This document shows, one piece after another, positions 1-10,063 of a stretch of 64,000 bases of DNA. Numbering within the stretch: position 1 is the first letter of the stretch; every line of letters begins with the position of its first letter. Source of the stretch: Ceratothoa steindachneri (Eukaryota; Arthropoda; Malacostraca; Isopoda; Cymothoidae); the NCBI GenBank assembly GCA_963969495.1, contig OZ018331.1, forward strand, positions 153,930,684 through 153,994,683. The letters are read 5' to 3'. Position numbers and translations under genes: made by a program. The notes under the pieces were generated by a model. The model was not told the DNA's origin. It did no database searches and saw nothing but the letters and a program-made list of their open reading frames with translations.

Positions 1-304
1 ATGCGCGTTTGAGTCCTTTTCGAATTATTATTCTATAAACAATTAGGATTATATACTGGGGGGCTGTGCCCCCCAGACCACCCCCAATTTAATGAAACTC
101 AGGATCATCGTAGTGTAGTCCCCCCATTGTGTTTACCCCCACACGAGCCGTCAACTTAAATGTACTCCAAAAACGTGAAATATTTTGGAACACACACGAA
201 ATAGTACGTCCCATCGTTCGCGCCGATAATCTACATATTTACCGCCTTTTATTCTCCTTGATCTTAAGTGTTCTTCCACTGTCCTTCTTTCTTACCTTTC
301 TAAT
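1..304. other. Left edge, unassigned PLE-flanking sequence
   Basis: No convincing gene is visible. A G/C palindrome near 58-77 (a run of G, then CTGTG, then a run of C) could form a strong hairpin. The short open frame at 129-407 has no recognisable motif. The sequence leads into a Penelope-like endonuclease fragment and is probably part of that insertion or its flank. Confidence 0.3.
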
Positions 305-916
305 TTGTATTACCCCGATTGGTTCATATCGTCTGCCCATTTTGCAGCTAGGAAAACATTCTATGGCAATAAACCTTCCCGCAAAAATGACTTCAACAAA
401 TGTATAACATTGCCATTTAATAATAAATTAAATAGTTTAAAGGACATATTTGGAAAAGCGGGTATTAATCTAGCCTTTAAATATAATAATTTCTTAAACC
501 AATTGATGATGGCCAGGAAACCCAAAGAACATCATAACATAGGAGTATATGCAATACCATGCAACGATTGCCACAAAGTTCATATAGGGAAAACGGGGAG
601 AAATCTAGACAAGAGATTGTATGAACACAAAAGAGATATTAGAGTGAACAGTCAAAGCAGTGGAATATATTGTCATGCTAGAGATTTGAATCATTCGATC
701 GATTTCAATGGAAGTAAAATGGTATTTAAATCGGCTAACTATGTTAAGAGAAGAATCGTAGAATCGAGCTTGATATCGTCAGTTCCTAATTTAAATCTAT
801 CTGAGGGTCAATTTTCTTTTAATCCTGTAATACGGAAGAAAATAAACAAAATAGCGAAATGTCAGCCCTTCAATATGTTTAGGCCTACCCTCCCTTTCAT
901 GACTAGCCACAAGTAG
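305..916 (+). pseudogene. Penelope-like element fragment: GIY-YIG endonuclease domain (PLE-1)
   Basis: This is the C-terminal part of a Penelope-like retroelement polyprotein, where the family carries a GIY-YIG nuclease that nicks DNA for target-primed reverse transcription. The frame shows the family layout: a basic linker, then IGVYAIPCNDCHKVHIGKT (a GIY-type motif, a CxxC pair and the second half of the YIG motif), then GRNLDKRLYEHKRDIR and a C-terminal tail to the stop at 916. The YIG tyrosine is replaced by histidine (HIGKT), which probably damages catalysis. The reverse transcriptase expected upstream is absent in the first 300 bases, so this copy is 5'-truncated. Family assignment is strong; activity is unlikely. 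Confidence 0.85.
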
Positions 917-1107
917 GGGATTGGGGGAAAAAAGAGGGGATCTTTCACGACCTGACTCTGTGTTATGTAGTTAAGCATTTTCAAATATTTTCTATCCAGT
1001 GTCAGTTGAAAAAGGGTGTGAGATATACCGAAACTGTTCTGAATTAAATTGTCTTCGGAGAATTTGGTTTAATTCCTCATCTTTTCTTTCGATATTGCAT
1101 TAATTTT

Positions 1108-1111
<4 letters not shown>
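917..1111 (+). other. Probable 3' non-coding tail of PLE-1
   Basis: An AT-rich stretch between the PLE-1 stop codon and the first (AT)n tract. It has no open frame or RNA gene. Position and orientation suggest the 3' untranslated tail of PLE-1. Confidence 0.4.

Positions 1112-1166
<55 letters not shown>
1112..1166. repeat. (AT)n microsatellite
   Basis: A near-perfect AT dinucleotide run of about 55 bases. It separates the 3' end of plus-strand PLE-1 from the 3' end of minus-strand PLE-2, so both elements point their tails into it. Confidence 0.97.
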
Positions 1167-1170
<4 letters not shown>

Positions 1171-1790
1171 GACAATGAAACCACTTTTTTAGCACAAAGT
1201 TTATTGAAACGTGACTAGTTTCGGTATGAAGTTTTCCATACCATCTTCAGCCGTTAACTGAGAACTGACATTAATCAGGAGGCGTTAGTTTTAGGTGATT
1301 AACAATATTTTTAAAATGAGGTCTGATACATAGCGGCTACATCTGTGTTGACCTTCTGACAGATATTAAAGTTAGGGGTTTCTTTCATTATTATAGATTC
1401 GATAATTTTTATTTCATTTAAATCGTTAAATTGGTAAATTATTTGGGCACTCGGGAAATCAATTATATGTTTGGTGTTTTTCATATGGGTGAAAATATTG
1501 GAGGAATCGCTTGCTCTACGAATATCCCCTTTATGTTCATAAATACGTTCATTTAATTACCTCCCGGTCTCCCCCACATAGAAAGAGGGGCAATTTGGAG
1601 TTTTATATGGGATCAGGTATCTATCTATATTAGGCGATTCAGGTTTAGTGGACCGAAATGATTTTTTAATAGTAGAGGGATATTTAAAGGTGGTTAAGTT
1701 GGGAGATACTATGGGGTTTAATCTTTTGAGCAAGGGGGCATATGGAAGAGCTAAGCAATTCTTTTTACATATAGGAATTTTCTTTTAAGA
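1167..1790 (-). pseudogene. Penelope-like element fragment with GIY-YIG domain (PLE-2)
   Basis: Reading the minus strand from about 1,740 down to 1,320 gives a second PLE. A linker is followed by YLIPYKTPNC, SFYVGETGR (an intact YVGET motif), NERIYEHKGDIR and a tail ending MYQTSF then a stop near 1,315. An in-frame TAA sits directly after GETGR (about 1,559), so the copy is dead. The reverse transcriptase is not recognisable further upstream (1,790-2,130 is degraded). The 3' non-coding end at 1,167-1,314 carries a hammerhead-like motif, listed separately. This is a different PLE subfamily copy from PLE-1 and lies tail-to-tail with it. Confidence 0.8.
1205..1260 (-). ncRNA. Hammerhead-ribozyme-like motif in PLE-2 3' end
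   Basis: On the minus strand the conserved boxes appear in order. CTGAAGA (1250-1244) fits the CUGANGA core. Stem II is GGTATG paired with CATACC around an 8-base loop. GAAA (1222-1219) is followed by palindromic ACTAGT (1219-1214) as a short stem III, then C at 1213 as the predicted cleavage base. Flanks AACG and CGTT can form stem I next to a G/A mismatch. One extra U lies between CUGAAGA and stem II. Penelope-like elements are known to carry hammerheads with minimal stem III, so the context fits. Confidence 0.65.
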
Positions 1791-2280
1791 ACGGTAGAAT
1801 ATTGCCCGAGCTTTAGATAGGCTTTCATCTATATGTTAGAGGGGGTATTTTAATTCACTGAGCAAACATGTAATAAAGGTGATCTCATCTTGTAAGAAAC
1901 AGGGGTCACAAATTCAGAGAGCTCTTAAAAACATAGATATTGCAATAGCTGTTTTTATATTAAGATCAGGACATGAAAAGAAATGTATATAGGAATTAGA
2001 ATTGGTTGGTTTGCAAACCCACCAATCCTAATTCCTAAATTGCCGCCTCTGCTGCTTCCCATTTTATATATAATTAACTTATAAATATTTGATAACTATT
2101 TTAAAAATTTCTTATGTTTGTATATATTCCTAATGTCATATCCTTAAAAATGGGTTCCCACCCGAAACGTCGGTATCAAGAAGTTAAAATACAATAATGA
2201 ACTTCCTAAATGCAACCTGCTTCTTTATTCTCAAAATACGTATACGCCTGGCAACGCGCAATCCATCCGCTCTCTTAATG

Positions 2281-2284
<4 letters not shown>
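1791..2284. other. Degraded PLE sequence with a decayed hammerhead-like motif
   Basis: No open gene. At 2142-2175 on the plus strand there is a hairpin of GGG and CCC followed by CGAAACGTCGG, the signature seen at Penelope-like termini. The expected CUGANGA box is mutated (CTTAAAA), so it is a relic. It suggests a third PLE terminus in plus orientation. Confidence 0.45.

Positions 2285-2364
<80 letters not shown>
2285..2364. repeat. (TA)n microsatellite
   Basis: About 80 bases of uninterrupted TA dinucleotides, about 115 bases downstream of the decayed PLE terminus. Open frames through it on both strands are tyrosine/isoleucine artefacts. Confidence 0.97.
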
Positions 2365-2367
<3 letters not shown>

Positions 2368-3740
2368 CTTGTCCCATTAAAACGGTTTGGTGGAAGTGTA
2401 ATGGGCTTAGGCATTCAAAGTGATTTCAATCATTTGATAAAACCCCAAAAGCGAAAACAAATCGTCGAGGATTTATGAAAGGCAAACAAAGCAGAAAATG
2501 GCGTGACTGGTCATGCATCACCGTACTTGGCTCAACTATGTATGAGTGTGTTTACTTAGCCTCCACCCCCCACCCCTCTCGGGGAGAAGTTAAAACTCTC
2601 CTTTTTTTTCGAATGGAGAGGTGGAGGCACACAGAGATAATAATAAAGGATATCAGATCGATACAACTATACCCCCTTTCCTAATACGGACATAAAAAAA
2701 TTGTAGTGTTTCAAAACAATAAATATTTTACGAGACTTTAGTGGGATTCGTGAGATTTAGTGAAAAATTCTAACATAAATGCAGGGTACAGAATTTACTT
2801 CAGATGTCGAGAGGAAATGGACGGAAAGAAGCAAAATAATCCAGGAATATAATGAAATGAAGAAAGAAAATAATCAAATTTTTAATATATTCTTATTCAT
2901 TACCAAATAAAATAACTTGGGGAATTTTTCCAAAGATTTATTTTTTAGTTCGATCCATTTAAGTTTTACTTTCGCAATTTTTTAACATGATGAAATCGTT
3001 TGAAAATATATCATTACCATTGCGCTTCGCTACTAAGATTAAAATTTTAAATAAAAAAAAAGCAGCCATGGTTAAATTTTTATAAATTTTCTGAACTTTG
3101 CCAATTATAAGAATTTTAATATAGATAAATATAGAGTTATAGAAGATATATAAAAATTTTTTTCTGAACTTTACCATTTGTAATTCTTTGGGTGTTAAAA
3201 AATTTACAAAATTTCGATACTTATATTTATTTCTGAACTTCACCATTTTGTTTTTTATATTATAAAAGAATTATTATAAATAACTTTCATAAAAAACATA
3301 AGTCATAACCAAACTAAAATGAAATTATTATTCAAATATTCCCCAAAATGCCCTTCTTAAATTATAGAGTTAGTGATGATGATGATGATGATGAAGATGA
3401 TAAAATATCTTTGATTTTTATAAAAGAAAAAGGTTTGGGAAAAACTAAAAACAAATAACCAATATAAATATTTTAGAGCATAAAATTAGAAAACAGCCCG
3501 CAGGCCTTTTTTTTTGTATCTAATAAAGTTTCATTGGAGTTCTTTGTAAAATATATTCGCCATCTTAATCCTTAGGCCGATAATTTTTTTTCCCATATTT
3601 TATAAAGTAGAGGCAGAGGAGATGGGGATTGACGACATCAAAAAACAGGCCAACTCACCGTTGCCAGGGTCCTTTGGGTCCTTGCCACAGATCTCAGGTC
3701 AGTTGAAAAGCGATAGTACATTTGGCAAAGGGGGGAATGG
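2365..3740. other. AT-rich intergenic stretch without recognisable gene
   Basis: No frame here looks like a conserved protein. A (GAT)n run lies at about 3,374-3,400. A phrase like 'TCTGAACTTTACCATTTG' recurs three times between about 3,090 and 3,246, pointing to a locally duplicated AT-rich repeat. Nothing else is supported. Confidence 0.5.
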
Positions 3741-4098
3741 CTGGCGGGCGCAATTGAATTTTCAAGATGAAGCCAATGACGAAAAATAATCCAAGCATTT
3801 ATCTAAATCCATTTATTCAGATTAACAACGTTTCGAGCTTGTGCGCTGATCTTCGGGTTCTGTACAATTTAAAGTAAAGAAACTTAGGATATACTTGGCA
3901 CGAACGACAAGTTTCTATAAATATTCCATCCATGTTAGCCTTTTGGAGTTTCTCCGATTTGCGATGGATCAAGATTCCCAGAAGATCAGCGCACAAGCTC
4001 GAAACTTTTTTAATCTGAATAAATGGATTTAGAAAAATGCTTGGATTATTTTTCGTCATTAGCTTCATCTTGAAAATTAAATTGCGCCTCGCCGGCGA
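3741..4098. mobile_element. Foldback (inverted-repeat) element
   Basis: Two arms of about 115 bases are near-perfect inverted complements: 3741-3854 and 3981-4098, around a 126-base loop. Differences are scattered point changes, so the arms formed as a unit and aged together. There is no coding capacity. Each arm contains a hammerhead-like series: CCGAAGA at 3856-3850 with GAAAC at 3834-3830 on minus, and CAGAAGA at 3979-3985 with GAAAC at 4001-4005 on plus. The arms may therefore be two head-to-head copies of a ribozyme-bearing retroelement end rather than a DNA-transposon MITE. Confidence 0.75.
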
Positions 4099-4107
4099 GA
4101 CTATATA

Positions 4108-5550
4108 TTATACATATATTTAGATATATCTAATATCTATCTTACGCGAAAATTTCAAGTTAATGGATTAAATATTTTCGTAAGTTATGATTAAATAAAC
4201 AAACAATCTTCCTAATTGCAGCGGCCAAAAGTTAAGGGTCACTTACTCGTAGAAAAACAATGTAAAATGGAAGAAGAACAAAAACGAAACCCTTACTATT
4301 AATATTTTGTGAACATCTCTTTACTAGTAATGACCTCCCAACATCTGTTACCACAAGACTGAATTAATTTCTTGCAAAATGATGGGGTAGATTTGTTCCA
4401 TTCGCTTTTCAATAATTTCCAGAGTTCATCTTAGTTCTTTGGATTTCTCCTTCGCGCCCCATCTCCAATAATCTTCCAAACGTTTTCTAGAAGGTTGAGA
4501 TCGGGACTTTGAGATGGCCAGTCCATGAGATCAGCCCTTTTATCATTCCCTTCGCAGTATGGCAGGGAGCGTTGTCCTGCACGAAGATACGGGGTTTAAC
4601 TGATGAGGATCAGAGATGTAGAAGAGCATGCTGTCTAAAAAACTTCTTGTAGATTTCAGCGCTGACAGTTCCATGTAGGCGAAAAAGTGGACCAGGACTA
4701 GCAGCAGAGATCACTCACTCCCCATACCATTACAATGTCTCCTCAATATTTTACTCTCTTTTACATAGACGCACGAGAGAACTTTTCGCCACATCTTCGT
4801 CGGACGTACATCCCGCCATCGGAACCAATCACATTAAACTTCGAGTCATCGCTAAAATGAACCTGCGCCCACTGTGATTCTTTCCAAACGACATGTTCGT
4901 GAGCCTAACAAAGACGAGCTATTTAATTCTTCTTGTAGATCAGAGGTTTCTTTGCCGGTGCCCGAGTAAGAAACCCAGAACCTCGTAACCTTCGGGAAAC
5001 TGTTTTGCCCGATACGTTGACATTGGAGTTGGAGCTGAACTCACGGGATATCTCAGCAGCATTCTTAAACCTATCCTTCAGTGACATTCTAACCATAATA
5101 CGATCCTGTCTTGGTTACGTTTTACGAGGTCTACCAATTTGGGGTTTAGTATCTGTCGATCCTGATGACTTAAAACGAGCTACAATTCGTTGCAAAACAT
5201 TTCTAGACCTTCCTACAGTAGTTGCTATCACAGAATTTAACTTGCCCTCTGTATGAAGGCACACAATCCTTTGTTTTTCATCACAGGACACCAGCCGTCT
5301 CTCACAAGCTGCCATGTTGACAGTTGAATGTTCAAATAATGTATGATCATAAGAAGTAACTGTTAGGCCATTAACAGTCTCCTAAAAACAATTACCTCAT
5401 TTGGTAGTTCATTTTTTCTAAGTGACCCTTAACTTTGGGCCGTTTCAATTTGGTAGATAGTTTGTTTATTTCCTCATAACTTACGAAATATTTAATCTAT
5501 TCACTTGCAATTTTCTCGAAAGATACATATTAGATATATCTAAATAGGTG

Positions 5551-5554
<4 letters not shown>
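4108..5554 (-). mobile_element. Tc1/mariner-superfamily transposon, decayed
   Basis: A complete-length but dead Tc1-like element. Its ends are long inverted repeats of about 140 bases. The outer part (TATTTAGATATATCTAATA) is near both ends, and an inner part reading GGCCAAAAGTTAAGGGTCAC at 4223-4242 has its complement ending near 5442. The outer ends abut TA-rich sequence, as expected for TA target choice, although flanking microsatellite hides the exact boundary. The transposase runs on the minus strand inside. Confidence 0.85.
4330..5315 (-). pseudogene. Tc1/Tc3-like transposase pseudogene
   Basis: Transposases of this family bind the element ends through two helix-turn-helix motifs and cut with a DDE/D triad. 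On the minus strand the frame starts at 5315 with MAACERRLV. It shows the first helix-turn-helix, then the linker motif GRPRK, and hits a stop (TAA) right after it. Continuing in shifted frames are a second DNA-binding region (NVNVSGKTVSRRLRGSGF), the first catalytic aspartate in HFSDDSKFN, the second in VQDNAPCHTAK, and the third in DWPSQSPDLNP. Multiple stops and shifts make it non-functional. Family call is strong because all three catalytic blocks survive. Confidence 0.85.

Positions 5555-5618
<64 letters not shown>
5554..5618. repeat. (AT)n microsatellite
   Basis: About 65 bases of AT repeat lying exactly between the outer end of the Tc1-like element and the 3' end of LINE-A. Confidence 0.97.
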
Positions 5619-5621
<3 letters not shown>

Positions 5622-5784
5622 TGGTGCTGATGAGCATAGTATATTTCGCCTTGATAAATTTCCTTTGTCAACTTTCTATTTTTCTTACTGTCCTTTTTAG
5701 TCCATCTTGTAGATGGCAGATATGTAACTTGTCCTATTTTAATATCTGTTTTTAATAAATGCGTTCGGTAAAAACCAAACTTAA

Positions 5785-5825
5785 ATTGCTGAGCTTTCGA
5801 TCTATTTGATCATCTTCGGAGCGTC
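5785..5825 (-). ncRNA. Hammerhead-like motif in LINE-A 3' UTR
   Basis: On the minus strand: GCT, CCGAAGA (5819-5813), one T, then GATC-AAATA-GATC as stem II. GAAA follows (5798-5795), overlapping palindromic AGCT as stem III (5795-5792), then C at 5791, then AGC, which pairs with the opening GCT as stem I. This is the whole hammerhead layout except that core U4 is C (CCGAAGA instead of CUGANGA). The same motif is at the same relative place in LINE-D. Activity is doubtful because of the C4 change. Confidence 0.55.
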
Positions 5826-6478
5826 TTTAGGTATTCTTTCCTCCTTTACTGATGAAGTATGGTGGAGTCTGAATCAGGTTGAATGAAAAGAAAGATATAC
5901 TCAATTTTAAAAGATGTTGGGATATTGGAAGATATAGTGAGTGAATAATTAAAGCGGGGAGGGGTATTTTTTCTTAGTAGGGAGGGCATCGATTTACTTT
6001 TTTTATTTTTACTTTTGCTTTTATTATTTGTTTGAACTTCTGTCCTATGTTTTTGTATTTTCATGAGCTTTAGTGTTCTTCTTATTGTTTGTTTTCAAAT
6101 GGTTTGGTGTACTTATTTTGGTTGTGAATATTTAGCTTTAATCCTTTGTTAGCTCTATTTGCCAACAATTTACCTCGTGTTAAAAGTTTCAATGTAATGT
6201 TGTTACTTACTCATTGATTCTTATATGTTGTATTAGTTGTATTGTTTGCTGTTTCGTTTATGTATATATTGATGAAATATTGTTTATACTCATTGATTCT
6301 AAACTTGTTGTATTGTGTTTCGTCTATGTATATATTGGTGTAATGTCTTCTTGTGAGCATAGTTTTGAGCTCGGGAACTGACGTCGGCGTGAGACTTTTG
6401 CCAATAGCCTCACAGGTATGTTAAGCCTGCCGCCTGTTTCTTGTAGCTCCAGAATGACACCAATTCTGTTATTGTGGA
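5826..6478 (-). other. LINE-A 3' untranslated region
   Basis: No coding frame. The first part (5,690-5,900) aligns in reverse complement with 31,310-31,500 in LINE-D, including a phrase reading GGTTGAATGAAAAGAA at about 5,877. The middle part (5,950-6,400) is T-rich on the plus strand and has no recognisable feature. Confidence 0.55.
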
Positions 6479-8300
6479 TCAGATCTTTTTTCCAAGTTTT
6501 GGAGTGACGACATTGATAGGCTCCAATCGTTTCCTCCTGCGCAAATCTCTTTGCCTAAGGCGATCACGCCTTCTGACTTTATTAATAAGTAGAGATGCAG
6601 TTTTCTGGACACGTTGAAGTCTTTTAATCGAGGATTTACTGGCCACTTGAGTAACCACTGCGGGGTAGATGAGCTTAGCCCGGATATACATCAGATATAT
6701 TTTCCTGATGTTGGCCGAGCTTAGTTCTCTAAACCTTTATAGCTTGGAGATTTCTCTCCTTGTCAGGTTCCGCCTCTCCGTGTGGTATCACAAGTATCCA
6801 TGGTCGGTGATCTTTAGGCCCAGGACGGTACCTTAGGCGTAGCAGCCATATCTCCTCCCATTTATGATAATGGGCCATGTCAACTCGCGGCTCGGCGGGA
6901 CGATCTTGAATTTGTTCCTGTTGGTCCTGATCTTCCATCGTCTTTCGTACTGGTTGATGTTGTTGATTTCCGCTATCGTGCGAGCCGCCTGTACCCTTGC
7001 TTTCTTCTTCGAGCATGGGACAATTTGCGTGATGTCATCTGCGAATTGCAGATACATCGTGTCCCTATTGGGAGGTCAATCGTGAAAACCAGGTAAAGTA
7101 GAAGGCTCAGGCAGCTTCTCTCGGGAACACCCACCTTGAGTTTGAATTCAGAACATCTGTAGCCCTCAATCATGACACAGGCCCTTCTGTCCATGACGAA
7201 GTCACAGAGGATCCTTTCCAAGATTAGGTCTTGCTAGAGGTTTAGGATCTCGTATTGAAGTCCTTCCAGCCAGACTTTATCGAAGGCCTTTTGCACGACC
7301 CTCATCACAATGTCTACATAGCACCCCTTCGCTTGGGAATATGCTACTTTCTCTGTTAGGAGCGCCAGGGCGGTATCTGTGTCACTTTTCCTGCGGAACC
7401 CGTGTTGTTGGGGTTTATGCGCTCCTAACTCACTCAGTTGAGCTTGTAGCCTGTCTGCTATAATCTTCTCGAAGATTTTTCCCTGTATCTCAAGAAGAGA
7501 GATCGGGCGATAGTTAGCCACCTGGTCTGGGAGCTTGTTTCCCTTCGGGATAAAGATTATTTTTGTCATCTTGTACCCGTCAGGAAAGTAGCCTGTATTC
7601 AGGGCAGCGTTCATTGAGTTTTCCAAACCCTGAATAATTTGCTAGGGGCATTTACAATGTTGTTCTTCGTAATTCCAGACCAGCCTGGTGACCTCTTCTT
7701 GAAGGACCTTATGGTTTTCAAGGTCTCTTCGAGATTTTTCGGGCATCTGTGGTCAATCATCACTCTTTTCTGAGATACTTGCGGGTGTGGGTGGGTTCTA
7801 TGTATCACTGTACCGAGGTCATCAAGCAATTGGTCTTCGAAGTCCTGGGCGAAGTCGTCGTTCTCCTCAGGGGATATAGCGAAAATCTCTTGCCAGTGGG
7901 TTTTAAATTTCCTCTCGAGAGACTCTGGGTCCTCAACGATGTTGTCTCCATCCTTGATTTAGGTTCTGGGTCTGGGAGGCAATCCCCTAATTCTTCGGAT
8001 GTTGTTCCAAAACCTTACAGGATTGTCCTCCCTGTCCAGCCTCCCAATGATGTCATTCCAGATTGTTCTTTGTTTTTCAATTATTATGTTTTTTTAGTTC
8101 CTCTCCTAGTTTTCTCATTCTTGCTGTCCTTTCCCCATTGGTGCCTGTCTTGCCGATCTCTTCATTGATTTCTCTATGTTTCCGGGCGATTTCTCTTATC
8201 TAATTCGTCCACTAGTTTGTGGAAGCGATTTATAGGAGATTCTAGGGACGCATCTCTCTTCGGCTTGTATAAGGAGATTGGTGATTTCATTTATCTCCTC
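6479..8300 (-). pseudogene. LINE-A reverse transcriptase (broken)
   Basis: Minus-strand fragments give the ordered blocks of a LINE reverse transcriptase. NYRPISLLEIQGKIFEKII is near 7,500, QHGFRRKSDTDTALALL near 7,400 and QKAFDKVWLEGLQYEI near 7,260. A damaged GVPQG block reads GVPERSCLSLLLYL near 7,120, and the catalytic FADD box is in YLQFADDITQIV near 7,050. A thumb/C-terminal region follows down to 6,479. Frames change several times, so it is a pseudogene. The enzyme would copy LINE RNA at a nicked target in the nucleus. Confidence 0.85.
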
Positions 8301-8305
8301 ATCAA

Positions 8306-8700
8306 TCACTTCGAGATTAGTGCCTCCCAGGTCAGCTGGATGTATGTACTAAGTATTTCTTTATATAGCTCCCAGTTAGCTTTAGCGTAACTTTTCCTAA
8401 GTGGAACAGGCTTGAGTAATGGAGCAGGCGGGATCGTGGTGAGAATCGGGACGTGATCGCTCGGTACCACTGATCCGGGCTCATTGCTGATGTTGAAGGG
8501 AAAGTTTTTGCTCGTTAATACAATGGCCGGTTTAGCTGCCGAACGTTTTGTTACGAAGGTCGGGGAATCTGGCCCGACTATTATAGAAAGGCAGGAGTCC
8601 CTATGCAGTTTAATTTCGGCCGCCATGAGCGCTGCGTCAATTAGCGCTTCCTGGTCTGGTGAATCATATGTCTATTTCAACATGCCGGCCTTGAGTCCTT
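8306..8700 (-). pseudogene. LINE-A endonuclease (APE-like) C-terminal remnant
   Basis: The minus-strand frame reads VTKRSAAKPAIVLTS then SDHVPILTTIPPAP, which matches the end of an exonuclease-endonuclease-phosphatase domain where the terminal SDH triad lies. The equivalent parts of LINE-C (TLSNHISIVTTIST) and LINE-D (NSDHEAIAIFILTSPI) align here. The N-terminal half with the catalytic glutamate is missing. Confidence 0.75.
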
Positions 8701-10063
8701 CGATGATCTGACCCATCTTGGGATCCTCTGGGAAGGTGGTTTCTTCTTTCCTGTAGAAACCCAATTTTGATGTTTTTTCCATCATATTTTTTGTTCTGAC
8801 CAGAACTCTTCATTTTGTTCTTACTCCTCACTCTCTCATGGTTCTTAGGGGGCTGGGAGCACTCTTGTTCATCTTCAGAGGAAGAAGCAGAGCTTGAGAT
8901 GTTACCCTCGGCCTGTATGATTCTTCTGGCTGCTCTTCTCTCGCTTATTTCCCCTTTCTTTCTGGCCTGAATTCTTGGGCCCCTGTTTGGGGACCTTTGA
9001 GGAGCTAGGGTAGATTCCGGGATCGTGTTCCTTTCCACTTTTTCTTAATCATTTCTTTGGAAAGCGGTCTCTGGTGCCTCTTCCTCTGGCTGGTATTGCA
9101 TCTGGAGCACTTCCCCTGATGGGGGGTTTTCCGGGAACCACATTTCTACTAAGCTATTGTTCTTAAGCATGATATTTAGCTCTTTAGTGAAGCAGACTGG
9201 GTTCGTCAGATTCCGGACGTGGGCATATAATATGTAAGTGAGGATTTTGGTCGAGTTTTCATTCTCTTTGCCTATCTTTAAATATTTTTTCTATGCGGTG
9301 ATGTTCTCTATATTTCCTGAGGGGGCGGCTTTTGCCGCTTGGGCGTAGGAGGAGTTTGCCCTCCTAATTGTTTCTGTATTTTTCTCTTCCGCCTTTCTTT
9401 TCAGGATCTTCTTCTTTCTGGGGCAGGACATCGCCATTGCCCCATGTCTTTGTCCAAAGTTTTGGCACTTCTCTTCTGCTGCTAGGCATTCACGCCAGGC
9501 GTGGCCTTTTTGGCTGCATCTGGAACAGGTCGATTCCTGCTCCTTGCAGTCCTCCGTGGTGTGATGTTCTAGTCTATAGCATCTAAAGCAAATCTACACC
9601 AGGTAAATTCTCCTGGTTTGATTTGCTCACCACTTAATTTTGCGTTGAAGAGAAGTAGCCCTCTCTCCTTCGCCTTTGTCGCCATCTGCGTGTCTGAGGA
9701 GATAATTTTAAACACGTGGTGATACTCCGTGTTGTCTCTTTTGTTTCTAAATTTAATTATCTCAATCACCCTCGCCCATTGCTAGTTCCTCTCAATTTAC
9801 CCCTTTATCTCCTCTTTACTGTGCTGGCCGATCCATGTGCCCAGCCTTCTACACACCACACTTCTGTGTGCTTGGATCGGAGTAGGTGTGCTTGGTTGTA
9901 GGTTTATATCCTTTAGGACTTCAACTCCTTCCTCCTTTCTGAGTATCTCCACGTCTTCTTCTTTTTCGCATATTGTGACGTATCCTACCGGCGTATCTAT
10001 TAGTCTTAGGACTGCAATGCTTAATTTCCTGAATAGGGTCTCAAACCCCTTACCCTTGACCAC
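8701..10063 (-). pseudogene. LINE-A ORF1 (gag-like, zinc knuckles), broken
   Basis: ORF1 proteins of this LINE group bind element RNA. On minus, 10,063-9,797 encodes a conserved N-terminal fold (GKGFETLFRKLSIAVLRLID, then ICRRLG-like VVCRRLGTWIG). Next comes the segment at 9,769-9,569, and then a run of CCHC-type knuckles starting CFRCYRLEHHTTEDC (about 9,590), CSRCSQKGHAWREC, and a third with one Cys lost (CQNFGQRHGAMAMSC). A charged serine-rich C-terminal tail is at 9,038-8,700. Stops and frameshifts separate the parts. LINE-C and LINE-D carry matching regions. Confidence 0.8.

Noticed and set aside
2184..2478. Open frames on both strands with long Tyr-Ile runs
   Set aside because: They are translations of the (TA)n microsatellite, as are similar frames at 31,446-31,745, 40,741-41,083 and 41,321-41,512.
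4605..4625. CTGATGAGG as a hammerhead core inside the Tc1-like element
   Set aside because: It is part of the degraded transposase region and no GAAA box or stems follow.
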